DNA of 64,000 nt from Lawsonibacter celer (GTDB lineage Bacteria; Bacillota; Clostridia; Oscillospirales; Oscillospiraceae). Location: the NCBI RefSeq assembly GCF_014281125.1, contig NZ_JACOEA010000001.1:248001-312000 (forward strand). Direction: 5' to 3'. The translations under genes were made by a program, and so were the position numbers. Under the pieces are notes generated by a model. That model had not been told where the DNA came from and searched no databases. It saw only the letters and a list, made by a program, of their open reading frames with translations. Below, piece by piece: positions 39,711-47,752 of the stretch; the first letter of the stretch is position 1, and every line of letters begins with the position of its first letter.

Positions 39711-40490
39711 ATGCCGGTGGAACAGATTTGCACCATCGTCAGCGCGGACAGGCTCAACGAGTTTGCCTACTCCTTTACCCTGGAGGCGGGGAAGCTGGTG
39801 GAACAGCAGGGGCTGCGCGCCGGACAGTTTTTACATATCCAGTGCGGAGAGGGGCTGCTCCTCCGCCGTCCCATCTCAGTCTCCCTGGCTCAGGCCGACG
39901 ACCCGGAGGACCTGGTGCGCATTGTCTTTGAGGTGCGGGGCGAGGGAACCAGGTGGCTGGCCGGCCGCCGTGCGGGGGAAAAGCTCAATGTGCTTGGCCC
40001 TCTGGGCAACGGATTTGCCTGCGGGCCCAAGGATCGGCTGCTTCTGGTGGGCGGCGGTATCGGCGTGCCTCCGCTGCTGGGCCAGGCGGCCCTTACCTGG
40101 GGACACTCCACCGCTGTGCTGGGCTTCCGCTGTGCCGAGCGGGCCATGCTGGTGGAGGATTTTCGGGAGAAATGCAGGGAGCTCCACCTGTGCAGCGACG
40201 ACGGCTCTCTGGGCTTCCACGGCTTTGTGCATCAGAAGCTGGAGCAGCTTCTGGAGAAGGACGCGGACTATACCGCGGTGCTCTCCTGCGGCCCCAAGCC
40301 CATGCTTCGAAGCGTGGCGGAGACAGCTGAGCGCTTCGGCGTGCCCTGTCAGGTCTCCCTGGAGGAGCGCATGGCCTGCGGCGTGGGCGCCTGCCTGGGC
40401 TGCGCGGTGCAGATGGCGGACGGGACCATGAAGCACGTGTGCAAGGATGGCCCGGTATTTGACGCCAGGGAGGTGGACTGGAATGTCTAA
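39711..40490 (+). CDS. pyrK: Dihydroorotate dehydrogenase electron-transfer subunit
   Basis: Iron-sulfur flavoprotein partner of PyrD in the class 1B enzyme, passing electrons from dihydroorotate to NAD+. The 259-residue protein has a ferredoxin-reductase-type FAD domain (LLRRPISVSLAQ), an NAD domain (LLLVGGGIGVPPLLGQA), and the 2Fe-2S cysteines in MACGVGACLGCAVQ plus a fourth in MKHVCKDGPVF (about 223, 228, 231, 244). The ATG at 39711 has GGGGGG 7 bases upstream; a TTG at 39696 overlaps it. Its stop overlaps the pyrD start by 8 bases. Confidence 0.95.
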   Translation: MPVEQICTIVSADRLNEFAYSFTLEAGKLVEQQGLRAGQFLHIQCGEGLLLRRPISVSLAQADDPEDLVRIVFEVRGEGTRWLAGRRAGEKLNVLGPLGNGFACGPKDRLLLVGGGIGVPPLLGQAALTWGHSTAVLGFRCAERAMLVEDFREKCRELHLCSDDGSLGFHGFVHQKLEQLLEKDADYTAVLSCGPKPMLRSVAETAERFGVPCQVSLEERMACGVGACLGCAVQMADGTMKHVCKDGPVFDAREVDWNV

Positions 40491-41403
40491 GACAGTGGAT
40501 CTGTCCGTGGAGCTGGCGGGTGTTCGGCTGAAGAACCCCGTGCTGGTGGCCTCCGGCACCTTTGGCTTTGGCCGGGAGTACGGGGAATTTTACGACCTGT
40601 CCGAGCTGGGCGGCATCTGCGCCAAGGGGCTCACCCCCGCCCGGCGGGAGGGCAATCCGCCTCCCCGCATTGCGGAGACGCCTATGGGCATCCTCAACTC
40701 CGTGGGACTCCAGAACCCCGGCGTGGACGCGTTTATCGCCCATGAGCTGCCTGAACTGAGAAAGCACGACCTGGCGGTGGTGGCCAATATCTCGGGCAAT
40801 ACCCCGGAGGAGTACGGAGAGATGTGCGAAAAGCTCTCTGAGGCCGGGGTGGATTTGATCGAGGTCAATATCTCCTGCCCCAATGTGAAGGCAGGGGGGC
40901 TGGCCTACGGCACCCGGCCGGAAATGGCAGCGGAGGTCACCCAGATCGCCAAGCACCACGCCTCGGTGCCTGTGATGGTCAAGCTTTCCCCCAACGTGAC
41001 CGACGTCACGGAGATCGCCCGGGCGGTAGAGGGGGCGGGGGCCGACGCGGTCAGCCTCATCAACACGCTGCGGGGAATGCGCATCGACGTAAACACCCAC
41101 CGGCCAATACTGAAGATGAATACCGGCGGCCTGTCCGGCCCTGCCGTGCTGCCCGTGGCGGTGCGCATGGTATGGGAAGTGGCCAATGCGGTCAAGATTC
41201 CCATCCTGGGCATGGGCGGCGTGGCCAAGGCCGAGGATGCGGCCCAGCTGATGCTGGCCGGCGCCACTGCCGTGGCGGTGGGGACTGCCTGCTTTGCCGA
41301 CCCCTTCACACCCATCAAGGTGCGGGACGGCCTGGCGGCGCTGGCGGAGACCCAAGGGCTGGAGCGGGTCTCCGACCTGACGGGCGCGGTGCAACCCTGG
41401 TAA
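40483..41403 (+). CDS. pyrD: Dihydroorotate dehydrogenase catalytic subunit (class 1B)
   Basis: FMN enzyme that oxidises dihydroorotate to orotate and works with PyrK. The 306-residue protein has VELAGVRLKNPVLVASGTFG, the N-G-L-type segment GILNSVGLQNPGVDAF, the catalytic cysteine region EVNISCPNVKAGG, INTLRGMRID and the phosphate-binding end LGMGGVAKAEDAAQLMLAGA. The presence of pyrK and the catalytic cysteine (not serine) show class 1B. GGGAGG lies 9 bases before the ATG, inside pyrK. Last biosynthetic gene of the operon here; pyrB and pyrE are absent from the window. Confidence 0.96.
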   Translation: MSKTVDLSVELAGVRLKNPVLVASGTFGFGREYGEFYDLSELGGICAKGLTPARREGNPPPRIAETPMGILNSVGLQNPGVDAFIAHELPELRKHDLAVVANISGNTPEEYGEMCEKLSEAGVDLIEVNISCPNVKAGGLAYGTRPEMAAEVTQIAKHHASVPVMVKLSPNVTDVTEIARAVEGAGADAVSLINTLRGMRIDVNTHRPILKMNTGGLSGPAVLPVAVRMVWEVANAVKIPILGMGGVAKAEDAAQLMLAGATAVAVGTACFADPFTPIKVRDGLAALAETQGLERVSDLTGAVQPW

Positions 41404-41443
41404 GCAGATTCCCTTTACAGAAAATACGCAGGAGAGAAGACCT

Positions 41444-42631
41444 ATGACCCTGATTTACCTCATCCGCCATGCGGAGGCGGAGGGCAATCTCTACCGCCGC
41501 ATTCATGGCTGGTATGACAGCCTGATTACCGACAACGGTTACCGCCAGATCGCGGCCCTGGCCAATCGTTTTGAAAAGGTCCGGATTGATGCGGTGTATT
41601 CCAGCGACCTCTTCCGTACCTGTACCACAGCAGGGGCCATCTGGAAAAGTCATGGCCTGGAGCTGCACACCCGCCGAGATCTGCGGGAGATGCATGTGGG
41701 CGTGTGGGAGGACGAGCCCTGGGGCGCGCTGGAGCACAAGGACCGGAAGCGCCTGCTCCAGTTCAATCACAGCGCCCCGGAGTTCGTTGTGGAGGGGGGC
41801 GAGACTTTTGACCAGTTGCAGACGCGCATGAAGAGGGCCGTGTTTGAGATTGCGGCGGCCCACCCCGGGCAGACGGTGGCCGTCTTTTCACACGGCACGG
41901 CTATCCGCTGCCTGCAGGCCGCGCTCAGGGGCCTGGGGCCCGGGGAGATGGACGCCCTGGGGCACAGCGACAACACCGCTGTCACCTGCCTGCGGGTGGA
42001 GGAGGGCCGGGCGGAGCTCGTCCTGGAAAACGACAACTCCCATCTGCCGGAGGAGATTTCCACCTTGGGGCGCCAGAAGTGGTGGAAATCCCAGCAGGGG
42101 AAGGCGGCGGACGCCAACATGTGGTTTTGCCCGCTGGACCTGGAGCATGAGCCGGAGCGGTATCTGGCGGCCCGCAGAGACGCATGGGTGGACGTCCACG
42201 GCCCGGACATCCCCTTTGACGGAACCGGCTTTCTTCAGGCGGCCAGAGTCCACTGGAGCTATGACCGCCGGGCGCTGATCTGCGCGATGCTCCGGGAGGA
42301 GCCGGCGGGTATGCTGGAGCTGGATCTGGAGCGCTTCGCATCGGAGCGGGTGGGCTATATTCCCTTTGTGTACATGACGCCGGAGCGCCGCAAGCAGGGG
42401 CTTGGGGTACAGCTGATTGGTCAGGCGATTTCACTTTACAGGCCTTTAGGACGGGACTGGCTGAGGCTGCGATGTGCGCCAGAAAACCAGGTGGCCCAGC
42501 GCTTTTATAAGAAATATGGCTTCACAAAAACAGGCGAGGAGCACAGCGGCCCAGTGAAGCTGGACATTTTGGAGAAATACATTGGATACGACAATCACGA
42601 GAGACAATTTTCTGCCGGTCAGCCGGGATGA
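41444..42631 (+). CDS. Fusion of histidine phosphatase and GNAT acetyltransferase
   Basis: The 395-residue protein has two domains. Residues 1 to about 200 are a histidine phosphatase (phosphoglycerate mutase-like) domain with the catalytic RHAEAEGN at 8-15, a later acidic site (GGETFDQLQTRM) and the second histidine in VAVFSHGTAIRC. Residues about 250-385 look like a GNAT N-acetyltransferase, with the acetyl-CoA loop PERRKQGLGVQLIG and NQVAQRFYKKYGF. The substrate of neither half is known. It follows pyrD by 40 bases with AGGAGAG before the ATG, so it may be the last gene of the pyr transcript. Its end overlaps ygiQ by 50 bases. Confidence 0.88.
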   Translation: MTLIYLIRHAEAEGNLYRRIHGWYDSLITDNGYRQIAALANRFEKVRIDAVYSSDLFRTCTTAGAIWKSHGLELHTRRDLREMHVGVWEDEPWGALEHKDRKRLLQFNHSAPEFVVEGGETFDQLQTRMKRAVFEIAAAHPGQTVAVFSHGTAIRCLQAALRGLGPGEMDALGHSDNTAVTCLRVEEGRAELVLENDNSHLPEEISTLGRQKWWKSQQGKAADANMWFCPLDLEHEPERYLAARRDAWVDVHGPDIPFDGTGFLQAARVHWSYDRRALICAMLREEPAGMLELDLERFASERVGYIPFVYMTPERRKQGLGVQLIGQAISLYRPLGRDWLRLRCAPENQVAQRFYKKYGFTKTGEEHSGPVKLDILEKYIGYDNHERQFSAGQPG

Positions 42632-44549
42632 CCTGGAGAAGCGGGGCTGGGACTGGTATGACTTCCTGCTGATTACCGGGGACGCCTATGTGGATCACCC
42701 CTCCTTCGGGCCAGCCATCATCTCCCGCTTGCTGGAGGCGGATGGGTATCGCGTGGCCATCCTGGCCCAGCCGGACTGGAGGAAGCTATCCTCCTTTACA
42801 GCACTTGGCCGGCCGCGTCTGGGCGTTTTCCTTTCCAGTGGAAACATTGATTCCATGGTGGCCCACTATACCGTGGCCAAGCGCCGCCGCAGCGCGGACG
42901 CCTATTCCCCGGGGAATCGGACCGGGCTGCGGCCGGACCACGCGGCTGTGGTATATGCCAATAAGGTGCGGGAGGCCTTCGGCGAGATTCCGGTGATTGT
43001 GGGCGGGCTGGAGGCCAGCCTGCGCCGATTTGCCCACTATGACTATTGGGAGGATAAGGTGCGCCGGGCCATCCTCTTTGACAGCCAGGCGGACCTGCTG
43101 GTCTATGGCATGGGGGAGACCGCCACCCGTGCGATTGCCGCCCGGCTGGCCTCCGGTACCCCTGTTGGGGAAATCACAGATATAAAGGGAACAGCCTTTA
43201 TAGCAAAAAATCCATCCGCCTGCGTCTATCCGAAGGTGGAGTGTCCCTCCTATGAACAGGTATGCGCGGATAAGCGGGCCTATGCCCAAGCAAACCGGAT
43301 CCAGTATGAGGAGCATGACCCGGTGCGGGGAAAGGCCATTCTGCAGCGCCACGGGGACCGGTTGCTGGTGGTGAACCCTCCGGCCATGCCCCTGACCACC
43401 GCGGAGCTGGACGCGGTGGCGGAGCTGCCCTATGTGCGGGAGCCCCACCCTATGTACGACGAAATGGGCGGCGTGCCTGCCATTGAAGAGGTCCGCTTCT
43501 CCGTAGCCCACAACCGGGGGTGTTTTGGGGCCTGCAATTTCTGCTCCCTGGCGTTTCACCAGGGGCGTATCATCTCCTCGCGCAGCCATGAGAGTGTCAT
43601 CCGCGAGGTGACCGCCCTTACCAGACACCCGGGCTTTAAGGGCTATATTCATGATGTGGGGGGCCCTACCGCGAATTTCCGTCGTCCGGCCTGCACTAAG
43701 CAGCTCAAGGCCGGTATGTGCCGCAACCGGGCTTGCTTGGCGCCTACCCCGTGTCCCAATCTGGATGTGGACCACACCGACTATCTTATGCTCCTACGTA
43801 AGCTGCGTGCGATCCCGGGGATCAAAAAAATTTTTATCCGCTCCGGGATCCGCTTTGACTATATGCTCCAGGATAAAAGCGGCGAGTTTTTCGCCGAGCT
43901 GGTGCAGTATCATGTCTCCGGCCAGCTAAAGGTGGCCCCGGAGCACTGTGTGGGCGGCGTGCTGGACTACATGGGCAAGCCTCATATCGAGACCTATGAG
44001 AAGTTTAAACAGAAGTATGAGCGGCTCAACCAGCGCTACGGCAAGGAGCAGTATCTGGTGCCCTATCTCATGTCCTCCCACCCGGGCTGTACCCTGGCCG
44101 ATGCGGTGGAGCTGGCGGAGTGGATCAACCGGACCGGCCGCCAGCCGGAGCAGGTACAGGATTTTTACCCCACACCGGGCACCCTATCCACCTGTATGTA
44201 CTATACTGGCATCGACCCGCGCACCATGCAGCCGGTGTATGTGCCCAAGGATCCTCATGAGAAGGCCATGCAACGGGCCCTCATGCAGTGGAAGCGGCCG
44301 GAAAAACGTCCCCTGGTCCTGGAGGCGTTGCGCCGTACCCAGCGGGAGGATTTGATCGGCTATGGAAAGGGCTGCCTGCTCCGGCCGACGGGTGCCCCGA
44401 AGGGCCGTCCTCGTGAAAAGCATGCCCAGAGGGGAACTGGGCAGACCCGGCGGCCCGGCCGGACGGCCAGACCGGTAAAAAAGGCGGGATGGGCGGCGGC
44501 GAAGCCAAAGAAAAATACAAAGTCGAAGAACCGTCACAAGGCAAAATGA
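42582..44549 (+). CDS. ygiQ: YgiQ family radical SAM protein
   Basis: Radical SAM enzyme of the UPF0313/YgiQ family, biochemical role unknown. The 655-residue protein starts with the conserved NFLPVSRDDLEKRGWDWYDF and DAYVDHPSFG, has the iron-sulfur CxxxCxxC in NRGCFGACNFCSL near residue 315, and carries VAPEHC further on. The end (about 600-655) is a very basic Lys/Arg/Pro tail that may bind nucleic acid. The start is a TTG at 42582 with GGAG 8 bases upstream, 50 bases inside the previous gene. It ends near a strong bidirectional terminator. Confidence 0.92.
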   Translation: MDTTITRDNFLPVSRDDLEKRGWDWYDFLLITGDAYVDHPSFGPAIISRLLEADGYRVAILAQPDWRKLSSFTALGRPRLGVFLSSGNIDSMVAHYTVAKRRRSADAYSPGNRTGLRPDHAAVVYANKVREAFGEIPVIVGGLEASLRRFAHYDYWEDKVRRAILFDSQADLLVYGMGETATRAIAARLASGTPVGEITDIKGTAFIAKNPSACVYPKVECPSYEQVCADKRAYAQANRIQYEEHDPVRGKAILQRHGDRLLVVNPPAMPLTTAELDAVAELPYVREPHPMYDEMGGVPAIEEVRFSVAHNRGCFGACNFCSLAFHQGRIISSRSHESVIREVTALTRHPGFKGYIHDVGGPTANFRRPACTKQLKAGMCRNRACLAPTPCPNLDVDHTDYLMLLRKLRAIPGIKKIFIRSGIRFDYMLQDKSGEFFAELVQYHVSGQLKVAPEHCVGGVLDYMGKPHIETYEKFKQKYERLNQRYGKEQYLVPYLMSSHPGCTLADAVELAEWINRTGRQPEQVQDFYPTPGTLSTCMYYTGIDPRTMQPVYVPKDPHEKAMQRALMQWKRPEKRPLVLEALRRTQREDLIGYGKGCLLRPTGAPKGRPREKHAQRGTGQTRRPGRTARPVKKAGWAAAKPKKNTKSKNRHKAK

Positions 44550-44606
44550 CGCGGCTGAAAAGGTGCTTTGTTAAGAGCGGCATATTCCGGTTTCCAGTGA
44601 AAGAAG

Positions 44607-44646
44607 AAGCAGAACCTCCGGTGTTAACCGGAGGTTCTGCTTTTGT
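44607..44646. terminator. Bidirectional terminator between ygiQ and the lipoprotein gene
   Basis: A perfect 16-bp stem (44607-44622 with 44627-44642), 4-base loop, is flanked by A-rich and T-rich ends and separates converging genes. Confidence 0.93.
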
Positions 44647-44650
44647 CCTG

Positions 44651-45070
44651 TTATCGGACAGCGTCTTTCACACCAGTTCCGATGTCCTTAGCCGCGTTTC
44701 CAACACCGTTTACGATATCTCCAGCACCGTCTACAATCCCGCGGGCGACATCACCGACGCCGTCGGTTACGCCGCGGGCGGCGTTCCCGATATCACGGGT
44801 CGCGTCCCGGGTGGTAACGTCCGTTTTGGTATTGGACGTACCAGGAGTGACTGGGCGTACCGCCGTACCGGCCATACCGGCAGAACCGTTGGTTCCGCTG
44901 TCAGGGGTCGTGGTCACCTCAGGCGTCGTGTCGGGGGTGGCCTCAGGGGTAACGGTAGGAGTTGTAGTAGCCGGGGTAGGAGTTACGCTGGGCGTCTTAT
45001 TCGTGCCGCAGCCTGTCATGGCCAGGGTAAGCGCAAGACTTAGGCACAGGATGGTAAAGATTCGCTTCAT
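44651..45070 (-). CDS. Small lipoprotein with 11-residue amphipathic repeats
   Basis: The 139-residue exported lipoprotein has a signal peptide ending in LAMTGC (lipidated Cys about 21), a Thr/Pro/Glu-rich spacer (about 23-75), and a C-terminal helix-forming part. The last 44 residues divide into four 11-residue units: GNAARGVTDGV, GDVARGIVDGA, GDIVNGVGNAA and KDIGTGVKDAV (residues 95-138). Undecad repeats with alternating hydrophobic and charged positions resemble apolipoprotein/LEA-type amphipathic helices. No named family was recognised. A single minus-strand gene between two plus-strand genes. Confidence 0.85.
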   Translation of the reverse strand: MKRIFTILCLSLALTLAMTGCGTNKTPSVTPTPATTTPTVTPEATPDTTPEVTTTPDSGTNGSAGMAGTAVRPVTPGTSNTKTDVTTRDATRDIGNAARGVTDGVGDVARGIVDGAGDIVNGVGNAAKDIGTGVKDAVR

Positions 45071-45190
45071 TCCGCATCCTCCAGTCTGTTTCTGATCTTC
45101 GGACTAAAATCCTTCACAAAATCTCCGTCCGGATTCTAGTATGCACTTCACACAGATCTTTACACCCGGAAAAAATTTTTGAAAAAGGGC

Positions 45191-45239
45191 TTGCATCTTT
45201 TGGGGATTTCTGATATTTTAATAACGATAATAGTTATTA
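45191..45239 (+). promoter_or_regulatory. Promoter and operator of the Fur-family gene
   Basis: TTGCAT (45191-45196) and TATTTT (45214-45219) are 17 bases apart. A 7-7-7 inverted repeat, TAATAAC (45219-45225) and GTTATTA (45233-45239), overlaps the transcription start. This AT-rich box resembles Fur/PerR operators and its position suits repression by the gene's own product. Confidence 0.65.
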
Positions 45240-45257
45240 GTAAAAGAGAGGTGAACC

Positions 45258-45641
45258 ATGAACGGAAAGCGATACTCCCGTCAGCGGGAGCTGATTTATG
45301 CCGCACTGAAAGGGACGGATCAGCACCCAACCGCAGAGATGATCTATCAATGGCTTAAGCCGGAGAATCCAAACCTGAGCCTTGGCACTGTATACCGAAA
45401 TCTCAATCTTCTGGCCGATGAGGGCGCTATTGCCCGAATGGCATTTCCGGTCGAGCGGTATGATGCCGAGACAAGGCCCCACCCGCATTTTTGCTGCCAG
45501 GCGTGCGGCAGTGTATATGATTTGTCACTGCCCTATGACAAGGCGCTGGATGAGCAGGCTCTTTTGGCCAGCGGTCACGACGTGACGGGGCATGAGCTGA
45601 TTTTTTACGGAACCTGTGCCAAGTGCAAGGATGTGCATTAA
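45258..45641 (+). CDS. Fur family transcriptional regulator (PerR/Fur type)
   Basis: The 127-residue metal-responsive repressor has an N-terminal winged helix (about 1-70; RYSRQRELIYAALKG, HPTAEMIYQWLK, LSLGTVYRNLNLLADEG) and a C-terminal dimer/metal domain. Structural zinc cysteines are at about 80, 83, 120 and 123 (CCQAC and GTCAKC). His residues in RPHPHFCC suit a regulatory metal site. Fur, PerR and Zur cannot be separated with confidence; PerR is favoured by the short HPHFCC arrangement. AGAGAGGTG lies before the ATG. Monocistronic, with an operator-like repeat at its promoter and a terminator after it. Confidence 0.9.
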   Translation: MNGKRYSRQRELIYAALKGTDQHPTAEMIYQWLKPENPNLSLGTVYRNLNLLADEGAIARMAFPVERYDAETRPHPHFCCQACGSVYDLSLPYDKALDEQALLASGHDVTGHELIFYGTCAKCKDVH

Positions 45642-45659
45642 AATCCTGCGCCGGGCGTG

Positions 45660-45690
45660 TACGGAACGGAGAAAGGCTCCGCCGTATTTG
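45660..45690 (+). terminator. Terminator after the Fur-family gene
   Basis: A two-part stem, TACGG/CCGTA and CGGAG/CTCCG (45660-45671 with 45677-45686, two-base bulge), is followed by TTTG. Confidence 0.55.
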
Positions 45691-45720
45691 ACAAAAAGGC
45701 ACAGAATTTCACTTTCCTCT

Positions 45721-45749
45721 TGACCAGACCTGGTGAATCGGGTAAACTA
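45721..45749 (+). promoter_or_regulatory. Probable promoter of the radical SAM pair
   Basis: TTGACC (45721-45726) and TAAACT (45744-45749) are 17 bases apart. A small inverted repeat ACCAG-AC-CTGGT (45724-45735) overlaps the -35 and could be an operator. Confidence 0.5.
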
Positions 45750-45762
45750 TCAGGGGCAAAAG

Positions 45763-45816
45763 ACAGGAAGAAGTCAAAAGCCACCCATCCGGGTGGCTTT
45801 TGACTTCTTCCTGTCA
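45763..45816 (+). repeat. 25-bp perfect hairpin in the radical SAM leader
   Basis: Bases 45763-45787 are the exact reverse complement of 45792-45816, with a 4-base loop ATCC. The inner part (AAAAGCCACCC/GGGTGGCTTTT) resembles a terminator stem, but the outer 14 pairs continue past the T4 and A-rich sequence follows. It lies between the promoter at 45721 and the gene at 45914. Confidence 0.9.
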
Positions 45817-45913
45817 GCCAAAAAAAGGAAAAAGTTGGACTTGAAAGCAGACAGTCCATCGCTTAAAATAAATTTAGTCTGCCATTGCAGGGCTATTGTT
45901 GCGGGGGATCGGC

Positions 45914-47752
45914 ATGAATCAGACACTGGAACATATCTTGCCTCGGGTACAAAAGCCCGCCCGGTATACGGGCGGGGAATACAATGCCGTGGTGAAGGAT
46001 CGGAAAGCGGTCGATACCAGAGTGGCGCTCTGCTTTCCGGATACGTATGAGATCGGCATGTCGAATTTGGGCATGCGGATTCTCTACGGCGTAATGAACC
46101 AGATGGATGGAGTCTGGTGCGAACGGGTTTTTGCGCCCTGGGGGGACATGGAGGAGGAGATGCGCCGGGCGGGCGTGGTTCTCTATGGCCTGGAGAGCGG
46201 AGACGCCATTGACGAGTTTGACATCATCGGATTTTCCCTGGGTTATGAGATGGCCTATACCAATGTGCTCAATATGCTGGATCTGGCCGGCGTGCCTCTG
46301 CGCAGCCAGGAGCGGGGGGAGCTGAGCCCGCTGGTGATCGCGGGTGGCACCTGCGCCTTCAATCCCGAGCCTTTGGCCCCCTTTATCGACATTTTTTCCC
46401 TGGGTGAGGGCGAAGATGTGACGGTAGAGTTGATTGAGCTCTACCGGAGAGCCAGGGAGGAGTGCTGGAGCAAGGAGGAGCTGCTTGCCGCCGCCGCCCA
46501 GATCCCCGGCCTGTACGTCCCCTCGCTCTATGATGTTACTTACCGCGGCGATGGCACGGTGGACGCCATTACACCCCGTGACGGCGCACCTGCCGTGGTG
46601 ACCAAGCGAATTGTTCAGGACTTTAACAAGAGCTATTTCCCGGTGAAAACCATCGTGCCCTCCACAGAGATCGTCCATGACCGTGTGATGCTGGAACTTT
46701 TCCGGGGCTGCATCCGGGGCTGCCGTTTTTGTCAGGCGGGGTATGCCTACCGCCCGGTCCGGGCCAGGGACCCGGAGCTGTTGATTCAGCAGGGGATTGA
46801 GGCATGCAGGGACTCCGGCTATCAGGAGATGACCCTCTCCAGCCTGTCCACCAGCGACTACCGACGGCTGGAGCCTCTGTGCGACGGCCTTCTCGACTGG
46901 TGTGAGCCCAACAAGGTCTCCCTGTCCCTGCCCTCGCTGCGGGCGGACAATTTTTCCGCCGGCCTGATGGAGCGGCTTCAGCACGTACGCAAATCCGGAC
47001 TGACCTTCGCCCCGGAAGCGGGTACTCAGCGCCTGCGGGACGCCATCAACAAAAACGTCACCGAGCAGGAGGTGCTTCGCTCCTGCCGTACCGCCTTCTC
47101 CGGCGGCTGGAGCACGGTCAAGCTCTACTTTATGCTGGGACTGCCCACCGAGACCGATGAGGATGTGCTGGGCATCGCCGACCTGGCCGAGAAGGTGTAC
47201 CAGGCCTGGCGGGAGACCACGCCCAATCCCCGCCGGGGTGTGACCATCACTGTGTCCACCGCCTGGTTTGTGCCCAAGCCCCACACCGCCTTCCAGTGGG
47301 AGCCGCAGATCACCATGGAGGAGTATCAGCGCCGGGTGAAGCTCCTGCGGGAGCATATGCGCGGCCGGTCCATCAAATATAACTGGCACGATTCACAGAC
47401 CAGCTTCCTGGAGGCGGTCTTTGCCCGGGGAGACCGAAGAGTGGCCGAGGTGATTGAGGCGGCCTGGCGTAAGGGCGCCAAATTTGACTCCTGGAGCGAA
47501 TACTTTGACTTTGACCGCTGGCTGGAGGCTTTTAAGGCCTGTGGCATCGACCCGCATTTCTATGCCAACCGCGCCCGCAGCAGGGAGGAGGTACTCCCCT
47601 GGAGCATGACCTCCACTGGCGTATCCGCCCAATTCCTATGGCGGGAGCGGGAGCGCGCCTATGAGGCGAAAATTACCCCCGACTGCCGGAAGCAGTGTAC
47701 CGGTTGCGGGGCGGACAAGCTCTATCTGGGGGGTGCCTGCGATGAAACATAG
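45914..47752 (+). CDS. Radical SAM protein of the TIGR03960 type
   Basis: The 612-residue protein has a B12-binding-like N-terminal region (about 1-190; ALCFPDTYEIGMSNLGMRIL, VIAGGTCAFNPEPLAPFID) and a radical SAM domain with CxxxCxxC in FRGCIRGCRFCQAGY near residue 265. It then has SSLSTSDY, SLPSLRAD, GLTFAPEAGTQRLR and LYFMLGLPTETDED. The C-terminal end has a Cys pair (DCRKQCTGCG). The substrate is unknown. Family members are regularly found next to or fused with the DUF2344 protein, as here. The ATG at 45914 follows GCGGGGGAT; the gene end overlaps the next start by 11 bases. Confidence 0.92.
   Translation: MNQTLEHILPRVQKPARYTGGEYNAVVKDRKAVDTRVALCFPDTYEIGMSNLGMRILYGVMNQMDGVWCERVFAPWGDMEEEMRRAGVVLYGLESGDAIDEFDIIGFSLGYEMAYTNVLNMLDLAGVPLRSQERGELSPLVIAGGTCAFNPEPLAPFIDIFSLGEGEDVTVELIELYRRAREECWSKEELLAAAAQIPGLYVPSLYDVTYRGDGTVDAITPRDGAPAVVTKRIVQDFNKSYFPVKTIVPSTEIVHDRVMLELFRGCIRGCRFCQAGYAYRPVRARDPELLIQQGIEACRDSGYQEMTLSSLSTSDYRRLEPLCDGLLDWCEPNKVSLSLPSLRADNFSAGLMERLQHVRKSGLTFAPEAGTQRLRDAINKNVTEQEVLRSCRTAFSGGWSTVKLYFMLGLPTETDEDVLGIADLAEKVYQAWRETTPNPRRGVTITVSTAWFVPKPHTAFQWEPQITMEEYQRRVKLLREHMRGRSIKYNWHDSQTSFLEAVFARGDRRVAEVIEAAWRKGAKFDSWSEYFDFDRWLEAFKACGIDPHFYANRARSREEVLPWSMTSTGVSAQFLWRERERAYEAKITPDCRKQCTGCGADKLYLGGACDET

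Noticed and set aside
45638-46050. Overlapping small frames on both strands around the 25-bp hairpin
   Set aside because: They look alike only because the perfect inverted repeat translates to the same residues on each strand. No ribosome binding site or family match.
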